Shown in pieces: positions 31,712 through 41,939 of a DNA stretch of 64,000 nt (its first letter is position 1; each line of letters opens with the position of its first letter). The position numbers were made by a program, and so were the translations under genes. The notes below the pieces were generated by a model that saw only the letters and a list, made by a program, of their open reading frames with translations, was not told the DNA's origin and did not search any database. Source of the stretch: Stictocephala bisonia (Eukaryota; Arthropoda; Insecta; Hemiptera; Membracidae). The DNA lies in assembly GCA_035578905.1 (NCBI GenBank), contig JAQJVL010000530.1, forward strand, positions 437,501 through 501,500, written 5' to 3'.

Positions 31712-32954
31712 CAGGGTGTTTCGCGAGAGGTTGGCACAACTTCGTGACATGATAGACATAAAAATAAAAAAAGTTCCTTTAAACATGTGGCCTATCTCGC
31801 CTTATTAAGTGTCTGTCTGTCTGTATGTATTTTTTATTTAACAAATTATATCTCAAGCATGGTTTGAGCTCATAATTTGAAACTTGGTATATTTGTTAAA
31901 CTAGTTAGGGGTAGTTTAAAAAAAAGGAAGAAAATTATCTTTATCAGTTTCAAAATTGCAACCATAAGAAATATTAAAAGTTAAATAACTTTAAAACCAT
32001 TATTTGTATTGAAAATGTATTATAATACTTTAATTTTGTATATTTAATAACAAAATCAAAGATACCTCAATTTTAAAAATAGTTTTGGTAAAATAAAGGA
32101 GTAAAGCACTTTTTCATGTTTGTTTAGGGGTTTTCACTTGTATGAAAAAGTTTACTAACCAAATTTATAACTTCACAGTCACTATAAACAGCTGTTTTTA
32201 ATTATTATAAACATCAGCTGTTTTTATGTGAAGCCTCTTTTCATGTATGCTTGTTTAAGGTTTCGTAAAAAAATAGCCTTTTGTTAATAACGAAATTTAT
32301 TTTACATAAAACAAAAACACAAACTGTATAATTGTATCATAAATTCTGTTCAATGTGACGCCTTCCTTCATCAATGCATACTTGAGCCTAAAATAATTAA
32401 TTAAGTAATGTATACTTTAAAATAATTAAAAACATATGTTTATTTAATTATTTTTGTATAAATTAATTATTCATTTAAATGTATTGTTGTATGAAGTTAT
32501 ACATTTGTTTAGTAAACTTCATACAAGTGAAAACCCCTAAACAATTATACATGAAAAAGTGCTTTACTCTTTTATTTTCAAACCGATTTTTAAAATTGAG
32601 GTGTCTTTAATTGTTTTATTAAGTTTACAAAATTAAAGTGTTCTAATACATTTTCAATACAAATAATGGTTTTAAAGTTATTTAACTTTTAATATTTCTT
32701 ATGGTTGCTATTTTGAAACTGATAAAGATAATTTTTTTCCTTTTTTATTTTAAACTACCCCTAACTAGGTTAGCAAATATACCAAGTTTCAAAATTAGCT
32801 CAAACCATGTTTGAGATATAATTTTTTAAATATAAAACATATACAGACAGACACTTAACAAGGTGAGATAGGCTACATGTTTACAGGAACTTTTTTGCTT
32901 ATGTTTAAGTCTATCATATCCTGAATTTGTGCCAACCTCTCGCGAAACACACTG
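31712..32954. mobile_element. Foldback element D1 with inverted repeats of about 440 bp
   Basis: Left arm 31712 to about 32150 and right arm about 32518 to 32954 are inverted copies along their length. The ends are CAGGGTGTTTCGCGAGAGG and (inverted) CAGTGTGTTTCGCGAGAGG. Inner landmarks include GGTTTGAGCT-ATAATTTGAAAC, AGGGGTAGTTTAAAA, TTTAAAACCATTATTTGTAT and AGTAAAGCACTTTTTCATG with their inverses, ending near GGGGTTTTCACTTGTATGAA. Both ends are bordered by TATA (31708-31711, 32955-32958), consistent with a TA or TATA target duplication. The loop of about 370 bases holds no coding sequence. Confidence 0.85.
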
Positions 32955-32958
32955 TATA

Positions 32959-34704
32959 CAGGGTGGTTATTAAGTCCCTCCCCCCCTTTTTTCTACAATT
33001 TAAATTTAAACTATTTTCAGTTATGTCATTTATTGTATATATAGATGATCTAACCGTTCAAGTATTACGGAGTGCTGGGAGTAACCTGAGGTCCAAGAAA
33101 TAGGAATCAACCAGGAGTCAAACCGAATTATTTATGAGAAGACAGTCATGCGACATGTCTATTAAAATTGCATTTTCACCCTGAAAACAATGGTGTATTT
33201 AAATTTCGAAAGGGTTGCACAGTTTTCAATATTTCGTTTTTTCTTTAAAAATCTTTCACTGTAATTTTTTAAAATATTTAATGAAAATTCCTTTAAATAT
33301 TTCTCAAATTGGAAACGGTACAATGAATTTTAAATGCACCATTGTTTTCAGGGTGAAATGTCAATATTAATAGACATGTCGTATGACAGTCTTTTAATTA
33401 CAAATTTTAGATCGACTTTTACATCTTTAACCTACTGGTATCTTGGAAACGGTACAACTCTTTTCTTTTAAAAGTATACCATTGTAATCAGAGTGAGAAG
33501 GCAATACTAATAGACATGTCGTACGACTGTCTTATCATAACGAATTTGGAAGTTGGCTCCTATATCTTGTACCTCAGGTTACTCCCAATATTCCATAGTA
33601 TTTAAAAGTTAGAACATCTTCCTACATAATAAATCTCATTACTTTAAATATAAAATGTAGGAAAAAATTGAGAGGGAACTTACTTTATAACCATTCTATA
33701 GATTTTATGGATATAGTTTATTGTTATCATCAGTATTTTATGTCTTGTACATATTGTTTTTAAATAGATTACAAGCAAAGTTTCAGATGTCGTATGATGA
33801 TGTAGTCTACTGTACAGCTTGGAATTGTGCTCTTTAAATTAGAATTACGAAGTAATTGGACTTTTCTGTTATTTACCATTCATTGTAAAAAAAAAAATAA
33901 ACAATAAAACCCCGCTAGTGTTTATAGAATGTGGGAGAAACAGTGTAACCGCAGACAAGGATGATACCAAAAGTAAGAAAGTGAACACTATTTATGAGCA
34001 CTGTCCGTGTATAGATGGGTGGGTGAGCTTGTAAGAATAAATTTTATTAATTTCTTTTAAATAGGTAATAAGAAATGTTGTGGAAATTGTAGGTGAGAGG
34101 TTTTATACTCAGCCCTCTTAATACTGACATGGCGTCCACTCAATGATTCCTTTTGGCGTGACACTTCTAGAGAGGTCTGGGGTGTCCATGTTGGATGGTA
34201 GTCAGTATCCGGATCTAGTATAGGGAATAGAACTGAGTATTACGTAGCTGAGTTACTACATAATCCCAACATTATTAACTCAAACTATAGTTTCAAGCTA
34301 ACACCGTACATCGTACATTGAAAAATGTTTACTGTAGTAAAATGTTTGTGAGAACGTGAGAAATATTTAAAGGAATTTTCATTAAATATTTTTAAAAATT
34401 ACAGTAAAAGGTTTTTAAAGGAAAAACGAAATATTGAAAACTGAGCAACCCTTTCGAATTTTAAATAAACCATTGTTATCAGGGTGAAAAGGCAATTTTA
34501 ATAGACATGTCGCATGACTGTCTTCTCATAAATAATTCGGTTTGACTCCTGGTTGATTCCTATTTCTTGGACCTCAGGTTACTCCCAGCACTCCGTAATA
34601 CTTGATCGGTTAGATCATCTACCTCTACAATAAATGACATAACTGAAAATAGTTTAAATTTAAATTGTAGAAAAAAGGGGGGGAGGGACTTTATAACCAC
34701 CCTG
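32959..34704. mobile_element. Foldback element D2 with three related arms
   Basis: The ends are CAGGGTGGTTATTAAGTCCC and (inverted) CAGGGTGGTTATAAAGTCCC. The left arm (32959 to about 33330) and right arm (about 34335 to 34704) mirror each other through GAGTGCTGGGAGTAACCTGA, AGGAATCAACCAGGAGTCAA, GACATGTCTATTAAAATTGC and AAATATTTAAAGGAATTTTC. A third, more diverged arm in the right-arm orientation lies inside (about 33335-33700, ending AACCATTCTATA). TATA borders both ends (32955-32958, 34705-34708). A minus-strand 60-codon frame inside (34742-34560) is repeat-derived. The element is non-coding and probably composite. Confidence 0.82.
34060..34290 (+). repeat. Dispersed repeat, family E, copy 1 (inside D2)
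   Basis: CCTCTTAATACTGACATGGC, GTCCACTCAATG, GGTGTCCATGTTGGATGGTA and GTCAGTATCCGGATCTAG match the minus strand of 39835-40000 in the same order (CCTCTTAATTCCGACGTGAT, GTCCACTCAATGG, GTGTCCATGTTAGGTGGTAA, TCAGGGTCCGGAT). A GGTGTCCATG-GGTGGT-type block is reminiscent of retroelement 3' regions in insects, but no coding part is present. Its position between the arms of D2 suggests that it was inserted there or captured. Confidence 0.65.
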
Positions 34705-34708
34705 TATA

Positions 34709-34919
34709 CAGTGTGTTTCGCGAGAGGTTGGCACAACTTCATGATATGATAGACTTAAAAATAAGCAAAAAAGTTCCTGTAAACATGTGGCCTATCTCAC
34801 CTTGTTAAGTGTCTGCTGTCTGTATATGTTTTTTATTAAAAAAATTATATCTTAAACATGGTTTGAGCTAATAATTTGAAACTTGGTATATTTGCTAACC
34901 TAGTTAGGGGTAGTTTAAA
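34709..34919 (+). mobile_element. Solo arm of foldback element D1
   Basis: Begins CAGTGTGTTTCGCGAGAGG directly after the TATA border of D2 and follows the D1 arm through CAAAAAAGTTCCTGTAAACA, GGTTTGAGCTAATAATTTGA and AGGGGTAGTTTAAAA, then stops abruptly. It is closer to the inverted right arm of D1 (shared CAGTGTG start and AAGCAAAAAAGTTCCTGT) than to the left arm. D2 is thus flanked by D1 arms in mirror orientation. Confidence 0.85.
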
Positions 34920-35890
34920 ATGTTTGTTGTTCTCCATCGCTAATTAGAACTTCATCATCAGCATACTAAGTATTGGTGCACAGAAGGAATGTTAGGAATA
35001 TAATATAACTTTTTTATAATATATTTATTCATATATCTTAGTGCATACGAATCAAAATATATGAATAAATGTTTAAAACAATAAGTTAATAATGAACCAC
35101 TACCAATAAAAACTTTCCTTTTCTTTAAACATTTGAAATCTTATTTAGTCATATTGGTATTCATGTTTATTTCATACAACATAGGCCTATACTTAATTTT
35201 TTTCAACATAACTTTAAGTGTTGTATTAGTTGATGTGAGTGTTTGTAAATGAATACTTTGTAATCGAGATTTCTCAAGATTAAGCTTTTATTTTATTGGA
35301 TTGTTTGATTATTTTCATAAATTTAAAAGTATACTTAAAAAAACTTAAGAATCATGGAAAATATTAGTGGCTTATTTATTTTGTTTTTAAAACAACTAAA
35401 GAAACATAACAGATGAATTTATATAGTATTAAATGAAAAGAAACCTAATGTATTGAGATATGTAAAAAAGATTTGAGAATGCACTAAATCAAGGTGCAAA
35501 AAAGATAAAAGACTTAAAAAGTAAGATGACTAACATGTCTATAAAATTAATGCTGTTAATAATTATAGTCGTATATTCATGAGTTATGTTTTGTAACTTT
35601 TATTATATTTCACGTTTATTTTTGAATAGTCATATTTTGTCAGAGTAGAAACAGAATACAAACTACAAATTCAATATAATGTTCAACAATTTTAAAAACC
35701 TTTGGATTTTGTATGTAAGTATATCTAATAATTAATTTGTATGTGCCATCCAGAAATGAATATCACTTATTTGTATGATCAAGAACGTTGGCTGGTAGCC
35801 TCATATTATCAATTTTATTTGAGCTATTGATTAAGAACACGAAGCACGTAACAAAGGTCACATTCGAGTGCCCTCACTTATTTGCAACAA
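34920..35890. other. AT-rich, nothing assigned
   Basis: A pair of inverted words, ATATATTTATTCATATAT and ATATATGAATAAATGT, lies at 35021-35072. Nothing else was seen up to the (TA)n run. Confidence 0.35.
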
Positions 35891-35892
35891 TT

Positions 35893-35894
<2 letters not shown>

Positions 35895-35947
<53 letters not shown>
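35895..35947. repeat. (TA)n microsatellite at the 5' side of a Helitron-like repeat
   Basis: About 26 AT units directly precede the Helitron-like copy. Open frames reading YIYIYI across it are artefacts. Confidence 0.95.
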
Positions 35948-35952
<5 letters not shown>

Positions 35953-36415
35953 CTAAATGTACTCACTTATCACGAAATCTCAGGAACCACTGAACATATT
36001 TTGATGACATTTGGAGGGAAGTTAGCTTTGGATCATAGAAACCTACTAAGAAAGCATCCCTTTCATGAGGGGTAGAAATACCCCCTCCATATTTACTTTT
36101 TCGCAAGAGTAAAATTAGTATTAATTTTGTATGATAATTTATATAAAACTGATGAAACAAACAAAAGTTAATCGAAAACTTGGGTACATTAGTTTTCATG
36201 GTGAATATGTAAAGCCATTTCTACTAACTCGGGCATGATTGCACTACTTTGCACCCCCTTAAAAGTAGTTTTATAGGGTTATATAGACTACAAAACTTTG
36301 TTACCTAGAAGAACGGACGCAGATTAACCTTTCATATTTACGTGATGGTTTAGAAAGAACCAATGAGCAAGCGTAGAGAACCACCTGTAGCGAAGCAACG
36401 TATATTTGTAAAACT
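35948..36415 (+). mobile_element. Helitron-like non-autonomous repeat, copy 3
   Basis: This is the most complete copy. After (TA)n it reads GTACTCACTTATCACGAAATC, CACTGAACATATTTTGATGA, a CTACTAAGAAAGC word, TTTTCGCAAGAGTAAAATTAG, CATGATTGCACTACTTTGCA, ACTACAAAACTTTGTTACCTAG, GTGATGGTTTAGAAAGAACC and CACCTGTAGCGAAGCAACG. Many insect genomes carry non-autonomous repeats that couple (TA)n, an ACTCAC-ATCACG-AAATCTC head and an AGCGAAGC end. These are often assigned to Helitron/Helentron-like families, which is what I infer here. Confidence 0.6.
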
Positions 36416-36611
36416 TTCGTATGTTTGAGTACACAAAACTCGAAACTAGTGAATGGGTTGATGTGAAATCTTTAAACAACTACAGTTATATCCAAGAGTG
36501 TTTTTATACTTTATTTCTTAAAATTGTACATAGGAACGGAACATTTCAAGTATTTTCCGACACAATTTAATTTCGCAAATAAAAATAAACGTCATTGCTA
36601 AAATGTGTGTC

Positions 36612-36775
36612 TGTAACCAGCTGATTTATGTGCATATTATATCCTGTAAGTTTATTACTGTGACCAGCTGATTTATGTGCATATTATATCCTGTAAGTTT
36701 ATTACTGTAACCAGCTGATTTATGTGCATATTATATCCTGTAAGTTTATTACTGTGACCAGATGATTGTTTATTT
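36612..36775. repeat. 49-bp tandem array, about 3.3 copies
   Basis: The unit of 49 bases contains ACCAGCTGATTTATGTGCAT, ATTATATCCTGTAAGTTTAT and TACTGT. Copies differ by one or two bases (TGTAACC or TGTGACC). The last copy is cut after ACCAGATGAT. Confidence 0.9.
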
Positions 36776-36839
36776 ATCAAAACAACTGTAAGTTATTGTA
36801 TTTCCGATAAAACCAAGTTCAGCAAACCTTTATTTCTTA

Positions 36840-36932
36840 ACTACGTCATTACATCCCTAATAGTTAATGTAAGACTAAGCCACGGCAAAGCATGATCGGG
36901 TGTAACTGTTAAATAAATAAAAAATAAAAAGC
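36840..36932 (+). mobile_element. Possible retroelement 3' tail
   Basis: GGCAAAGCATGATCGGGTGT is followed by AACTGTTAAATAAATAAAAA and ATAAAAA. It looks like a short LINE or SINE 3' end with an A-rich tail. No body is recognisable upstream. Confidence 0.3.
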
Positions 36933-37069
36933 TCTAAATTTTTAACAGCACCATACAATTTACTTTCTTTTTTAGGCTCCCATAAAAAACTGTCTAATCT
37001 GCTACAAATTCAAAAATGCCTCTGTGAGGAAGACTGCTGTTAAGTTGCTACATGGAACCACTCTGGACT

Positions 37070-37690
37070 CCAGCTTTTATTAACAACAAGGGAGTCATTT
37101 TGTCTTCAAGGGGGGGAATAAGATAAGACAGGCGGTCGTCGAGGGGTTGCAGTATTCAATAAGAACAGATCAGGGATGATTTATTTTTATTCCGACTGGA
37201 AAAGAAGAAAAAGAAGATTCGATCGTGGACAGGGCAAATAATGACATTCGTCCGTGGGATTATTAAAGCGCCAGCTTTGTCGAGGGGCAGGGGAGGGGTG
37301 GCGCAGCTTGCGGCCACCGTACACAAGCCAAATTGCTTGGGCGGGGAAGTTTTTTTCGCGGGTGCGCATATTGACTTGATATAATCCCGTCTCACCCCGG
37401 GGCTTAGGGTTGCACACTTTTATGCATACAGAGAGGCCTATTGTGTCAAAGCCTCAACCAAGATGAGACCCGCAATTACCCCAACCTGTCCGTCTGTCCG
37501 CCTGTCCACCAACGGTTTTACATTTTTCTCTCAAGTCACAGACGTGACAGGGTTCGCATTATCCTTCCTAAGCCGTGCTCCATTTTTGTCCAAATGTCAT
37601 CCCGCGGGATTTATTATTGATACGTTATTTGTATCTTTTTTTATTTTTGTAAGATTGATTACACACGCTGGCTTACAAGACCGATTATAA
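37070..37690. promoter_or_regulatory. GC-richer island, candidate regulatory region
   Basis: GC-rich segments (GGGGAGGGGTGGCGCAGCTT, GCGGGTGCGCATATTGAC, CACCCCGGGGCTTAGGG) alternate with homeodomain-type words (GGGATTATTAAAGC). At 37480-37510 there is a short CTGTCCGTCTGTCCGCCTGTCC run. Open frames occur in several overlapping phases on both strands, which argues for composition rather than coding. No second copy in the window. Confidence 0.35.
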
Positions 37691-37981
37691 TGGTTATTGT
37701 AATACCCTTTAGTTTCAGCTGATAGAATACTAATTTCTTTTCGGACGAGATTTCCCTTTCATACGGATTTGATTTGATCCAATATTGATTCTTTATGTCG
37801 TATTGTTATAGAGAATCAATTTAAATGCGTAATCAATCTGTAAACTTTGAATCGAAAAAAATGCGTCAATGTAATCCACATTTGATTACAGAGTGTTATC
37901 TTCTAATACTGCAGACAGTCCGTTATCTATGTAATGTATATATGTTAATCATACATCTAAAGTTATCAGCAAGAGCCATGT
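37691..37981. other. AT-rich spacer, nothing assigned
   Basis: No motif was seen. It leads directly into the 43-bp array. Confidence 0.35.
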
Positions 37982-38240
37982 CACTTGTATTCACACTTGA
38001 AAGTTACACCAGTAGGAGCCACGTCACTAGTAATCATACATGAAAGTTACACCAGTAGGAGCCACGTCACTTGTATTCATACATGAAAGTTACACCAGTA
38101 GGAGCCACGTCACTTGTATTCATACATGAAAGTTACACCAATAGGAGCCACGACACTTGTATTCATACATGAAAGTTACACCAGTAGGAGCCACGTCACT
38201 TGTATTCATACATGAAAGTTACACCGGCAGGAGACGGTGT
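37982..38240. repeat. 43-bp tandem array, about six copies
   Basis: The unit of 43 bases reads ACTTGTATTCATACATGAAA, GTTACACCAGTAGGAGCCAC, GTC. The first copy (ATTCACACTTGAAAG) and last copy (CCGGCAGGAGACGG) are the most diverged. Open frames across it are incidental because 43 is not a multiple of three. Confidence 0.92.
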
Positions 38241-38277
38241 AACTCTCACTTGTTATCATACGTCACAAGTTATATCC

Positions 38278-38440
38278 GACTTGTCTCATCTAGTACAAAC
38301 TCTGATTTATCTTATCTAGTATACACACCGATCTTATTGTATATACTAAGCAAACATGGTTATTTTATATACTAGGTAAGAAAAGGGTGGTTTTTGTACT
38401 AGATGAGTTAAATCAGTGTATGTATTAGATGAGACAAGCT
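38278..38440. repeat. Imperfect inverted repeat with CATCTAGTAC words
   Basis: ACTTGTCTCATCTAGTAC (about 38279-38296) pairs with GTACTAGATGAGT and with TATTAGATGAGACAAGC (about 38397-38438). ATATACTA and ATCTAGTATA words lie between. It could be a decayed MITE of about 160 bases. Confidence 0.45.
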
Positions 38441-38919
38441 GGTTAATCGATAAACAAAAAACATTTGCATGTATATGTAGTAGTTTTCTGTTTGCCATGT
38501 CAAGTTTGTATAACATTTTACTCCTGTGTGCTGCTTGTTTTCACTGGCGAATGGACAGGATACTCAGTCCTCAATGACGAAGGAACTGTTAGATGAGGAA
38601 TATTTTTGCAAATTCATAATATTACCTTAGCTTATATCCACTTAGCTTATAGCCTTAAGGCCACTGCAATATAAACTGGAATAATCTTTCAGTTTTATTT
38701 AAAACATTTCCATTTTATAATCTGTATTTTTTTAATTGTAGCTAATTGCATAAAATTAAACTGCCTGAAAGTCACAATAATAACGCCACTCTTTCTCTTT
38801 GTTAATGTTAGACAATGAAACACGCCAGATAAAAGAAAAGAAAAGACGTTTCCAAATTACAAGAAACAAATTGTTAAGGGCGAGAGTCATAAAATGTAGC
38901 GGCTAATATAATTGATTAG
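38441..38919. other. AT-rich, nothing assigned
   Basis: Short local repeats only (ACCTTAGCTTATATCCACTT followed by AGCTTATAG near 38623-38652). Confidence 0.35.
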
Positions 38920-39350
38920 TCATTCTCCGGGGGAGGGGGCTAATTGTCGTATTCCACCCCTAATGTCTCAGGCCTATCACGTCGTGCAGACCCAGGCGTG
39001 ATTCTTTCAATGTTATTTCCCTCTTTTAGCGCGCTTTAATGTCTAGGGAGTGTCTGAGGTGGTATAAAAACTTGCCATGTGTCACAACCCTCCCACTTCC
39101 ATCTTCCCCCACAGTTCCTCCCTTCCCAAGCCAGTAATACAAATATCAATGTTTATAGGTGGTCTAGAATATTGCTCGAATTAAAATCAGATTATGTCAC
39201 CCCAGGATGTCGAGTTCTCGGCAAATATTCTTTTTACGCCGGCTGTAAGCAAGACCCAAACGACCCCTTTTAAAATGATTGCCGCTTTAAGACGGGGGCG
39301 TGCTCACTATCATAGGCTGACAGCCTTCTTAAAGTCACCCCTGTGAAAAG
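38920..39350. promoter_or_regulatory. GC-richer island, candidate regulatory or promoter-like region
   Basis: Contains CCGGGGGAGGGGGCTAATTG, TAGCGCGCTTTAATG and GAGGTGGTATAAAAACTTGC; the TATAAAA (39062-39068) has a GC-rich neighbourhood like a TATA-type promoter. About 30 bases downstream the sequence is pyrimidine-rich (CCCTCCCACTTCC). No convincing open frame follows, so a promoter is only a possibility. Confidence 0.3.
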
Positions 39351-39834
39351 AATGGCTCAAATTAAGCCTGGAAGTAATAATTTAGCGTCCATTATCTTCA
39401 AGGGATGTACGTTTTTCCTTTTGAAATGAGGGTTTAGAAACAATGGGATTTGTGCCTTGTTTATTTTAAGCTGCATATTTAAACACTGGGGGGGGGGGAG
39501 GTTACCGAAGCTAATTAACTTGAAGGGAGATACGAATTTACAATCTTCAGTCAAATTATTTTACCTATTAATTCTGTGGTAAGTATGAATATTGGGGTTC
39601 CAACCGAATTTTCATGATTTTCATTAAAAGTCATTATTAAAACACACGAAATCATAGACAATTTTCGAATTGTTGACAAAATTGGAAAAAAGTTTATATA
39701 CAAAACAATGCATGTATATTACATAAATCATTTTCTCCTGAACACGAATATGACATCAAATTATTCATATTGCGAACAATAAATGAGATATACAAAAATG
39801 GGATGGATTAGGTTAGGATAAAGGTTAGGTTTAT
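39351..39834. other. AT-rich with a G run
   Basis: A run of nine to ten G lies at about 39489-39498. No coding signal. GGATTAGGTTAGGATAAAGG (39802-39821) is a short AGGTTA-type word run. Confidence 0.35.
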
Positions 39835-40030
39835 CCGGCAAGGGATGTACGTGTACATCCGGACCCTGATTACCACCTAACATGGACACACCAGACAATG
39901 GTTGTCTACATTGATGGCAACCATTGAGTGGACATCACGTCGGAATTAAGAGGACCGAGCGTAGACTATCGCCTACAATCTCCAAACACTTTGTCTCAAG
40001 TAACTGGGTTACAGCACTACACCACTTATA
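39835..40030 (-). repeat. Dispersed repeat, family E, copy 2
   Basis: This is the minus-strand counterpart of 34060-34290. Sequence beyond the shared block, up to about 40440, is GC-richer than the flanks (AGGGCACGCTCCAAACTAAC, GGTCTCCCATGGGTCTTCC) and may be the rest of the same element. No open frame or reverse transcriptase motif was found in it. Confidence 0.6.
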
Positions 40031-40586
40031 AATTCCGATCGCGCAGTTCAACACGTTAACAGACTTGCTATTACAAGAACGATAGGAAATGTCTCAAGGA
40101 TCTAATAATCCTTTCATCCTTTAGACTCTTCAGATATGTGTCACATCGTACCTAACTTCAGTAGAAGGTTTAGGACAGATAACATAACCCAGCACCACAG
40201 TCATCTAGTCAGAGTTTGGTCTCCCATGGGTCTTCCGGTTCATGGTCCACAAAAGTCCATCAGCTAGGGATTGTCCCAAGGGCACGCTCCAAACTAACCA
40301 TTCTGCAAGGGACTAACTAATATTAATGACGGTACAATTTAGGCAACATCTGGAGCGGATTTTACACCTGTGTGAAGAGCGATGTAAACAACATGACTAG
40401 CCTAATGTGGCCCTTCTATGGAGACTGACTTATATACTACCAGTTTCGAAAACATCAAGGCTTGCAGAATTTTATAGATTCAGGGCTGAAAAACGTCAAC
40501 CCACCCAATCTTTCATGCACGTAAAATGTTAAATACACTCTTCCCCCCTCCCCCCCATTTAAGTACAACGTTGGTGGATCGGTGCC

Positions 40587-40630
40587 GGCCATACACTACC
40601 GAGCGAGCGCCGAGCCGAGCACTGATTGAC
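40587..40630. repeat. Terminal-type repeat of family F (ACACTACCGAGC)
   Basis: GGCCATACACTACCGAGC followed by GAGCGCCGAGCCGAGC matches the inverse of 45345-45370 (GCTCGGTAGTGTGTGGC) and the start of the short element at 45188. It probably marks the end of a DNA transposon. The distance of 4.8 kb to the inverse copy, filled with unrelated repeats, makes a single element spanning both uncertain. Confidence 0.5.
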
Positions 40631-40684
40631 AGCTCATCTGCTCTGTTCGATGTTACGGGCAAATTTTATCACAATTTTTGTCAT

Positions 40685-41610
40685 CCCGAGCCGTAGAGTC
40701 AAAGGTCTTATGTTGTTGATGTGCATAAAGAAGGGATTTTGAAAAATACTTGGTAGATCGAAGATGGCAGCTTTTATAATGCAAAAAATGTTAAATGCCA
40801 AAAACAGCGTTTCTTTAATTGGACTGTAGCGGCTAAATGAATGGTTCTACAGCAAAACTAACACCATTTTGTGGACCTGATTTGAGACGATCTACAACTT
40901 TGTTCCTATAGCTTTTCGCTCTATCTCATTTCCTTCATCCTTAGGTAGAACTAGATTTTCAATTGTGCGTTTAAATCAAATTGGTTAATTTACAGCCTCT
41001 AAGAGTAAAGTTACAGATTCTTCTAGACTGTAAAACTTTGTTATCTAGGAGAACATACTGTATTCAATGGGAAAATATAAAATATAATCTGAACATATGT
41101 ATAGCCAGGTCATATGGCAATGCTAAACATGGCTAGAAACACGACATTTCATTGATTCAGAGTCAATTACCGTACTTTGCGCCCTCTAAAAATAAACCTA
41201 CAGATTATTCTAGATTATGAAACTTTGTTATCTAGGAGAAGAAATTGTTTTCAATCGGAAAATTAACCATTTAGTTTTAAAGCATGCATAGCCAGATCAT
41301 AGGACATGGCTAAACATGGCAAGAAACTCGATATTTCACTGATTCAGAGTCAATTACAGTAATTTGTGCACTCTAAAAGTAGACTTAAAGATTTGTCGAG
41401 ACTTTAACACTTTTTTATCTAAGAAATAAAACTGATTTGAATCGAAAAATTTTAATTTTATATCTATACCTATAAAAAGCAAATACCACTGACTCATTCA
41501 CTCATCACTGTAACTAAAAAAGTACTAAGCCTAAGAGGCTGAAATTTTGTAGTCAAAGGTCTTATGTAGTAGATGTGCAATAAGAAGGGAGTTTGAAAAA
41601 ACTCCCAGTA
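40685..41610. repeat. Composite repeat: three about 190-bp tandem units inside a duplicated flank
   Basis: Three tandem units (starting near 40990, 41190 and 41370) share a GCGCCCTCTAAAAATAAAC-type block, AAACTTTGTTATCTAGGAGA and ATTTCATTGATTCAGAGTCA. The flanks repeat as well: GTCAAAGGTCTTATGTTGTT at about 40700 recurs at 41557, and GAAGATGGCAGCTTTTATAA at about 40759 recurs at 41810. The CTAGGAGAAC word links it to the Helitron-like family, and ACTCATTCACTCATCACTGT (about 41491) resembles that family's head. Confidence 0.65.
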
Positions 41611-41639
41611 TTGTACAACTACAGTAAAACTACAGTACC

Positions 41640-41770
41640 ATTGTACGTGTAGGGGTGGGCGGGTGGGTCAGTACCACTGTACGTGTAGGGGTGGGTGGGT
41701 GCCACTAATAGCTCTCATGACCCTATTACGTTGTTTATTAATCTATAAATAGTAACCCACCCACTAACTC
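41640..41770. repeat. G-rich minisatellite, locus 3
   Basis: Two clear units of GTACCACTGTACGTGTAGGG with GTGGGCGGGTGGGT, then an inverted scrap, CCCACCCACTAACTCAACGTAC (about 41757). GGGGTGGGCGGGTGGG at 41652-41667 is a four-tract motif with single-base loops. Confidence 0.78.
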
Positions 41771-41862
41771 AACGTACTATCATTGTTGTATTGTCTGTAT
41801 TTACCATCGAAGATGGTAGCATTTTTAGTGCCAAACATTTTAAATGCTAAAAACAGCGTTTC

Positions 41863-41866
<4 letters not shown>

Positions 41867-41935
<69 letters not shown>
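41867..41935. repeat. (TA)n microsatellite
   Basis: About 34 uninterrupted units, the longest TA run in the window. It directly follows the second copy of the AAAAACAGCGTTTCTCT word. Confidence 0.97.

Positions 41936-41939
<4 letters not shown>

Noticed and set aside
35788..36075. 95-codon frame with YIYIYI
   Set aside because: It crosses the (TA)n run and the Helitron-like repeat. No start context or domain.
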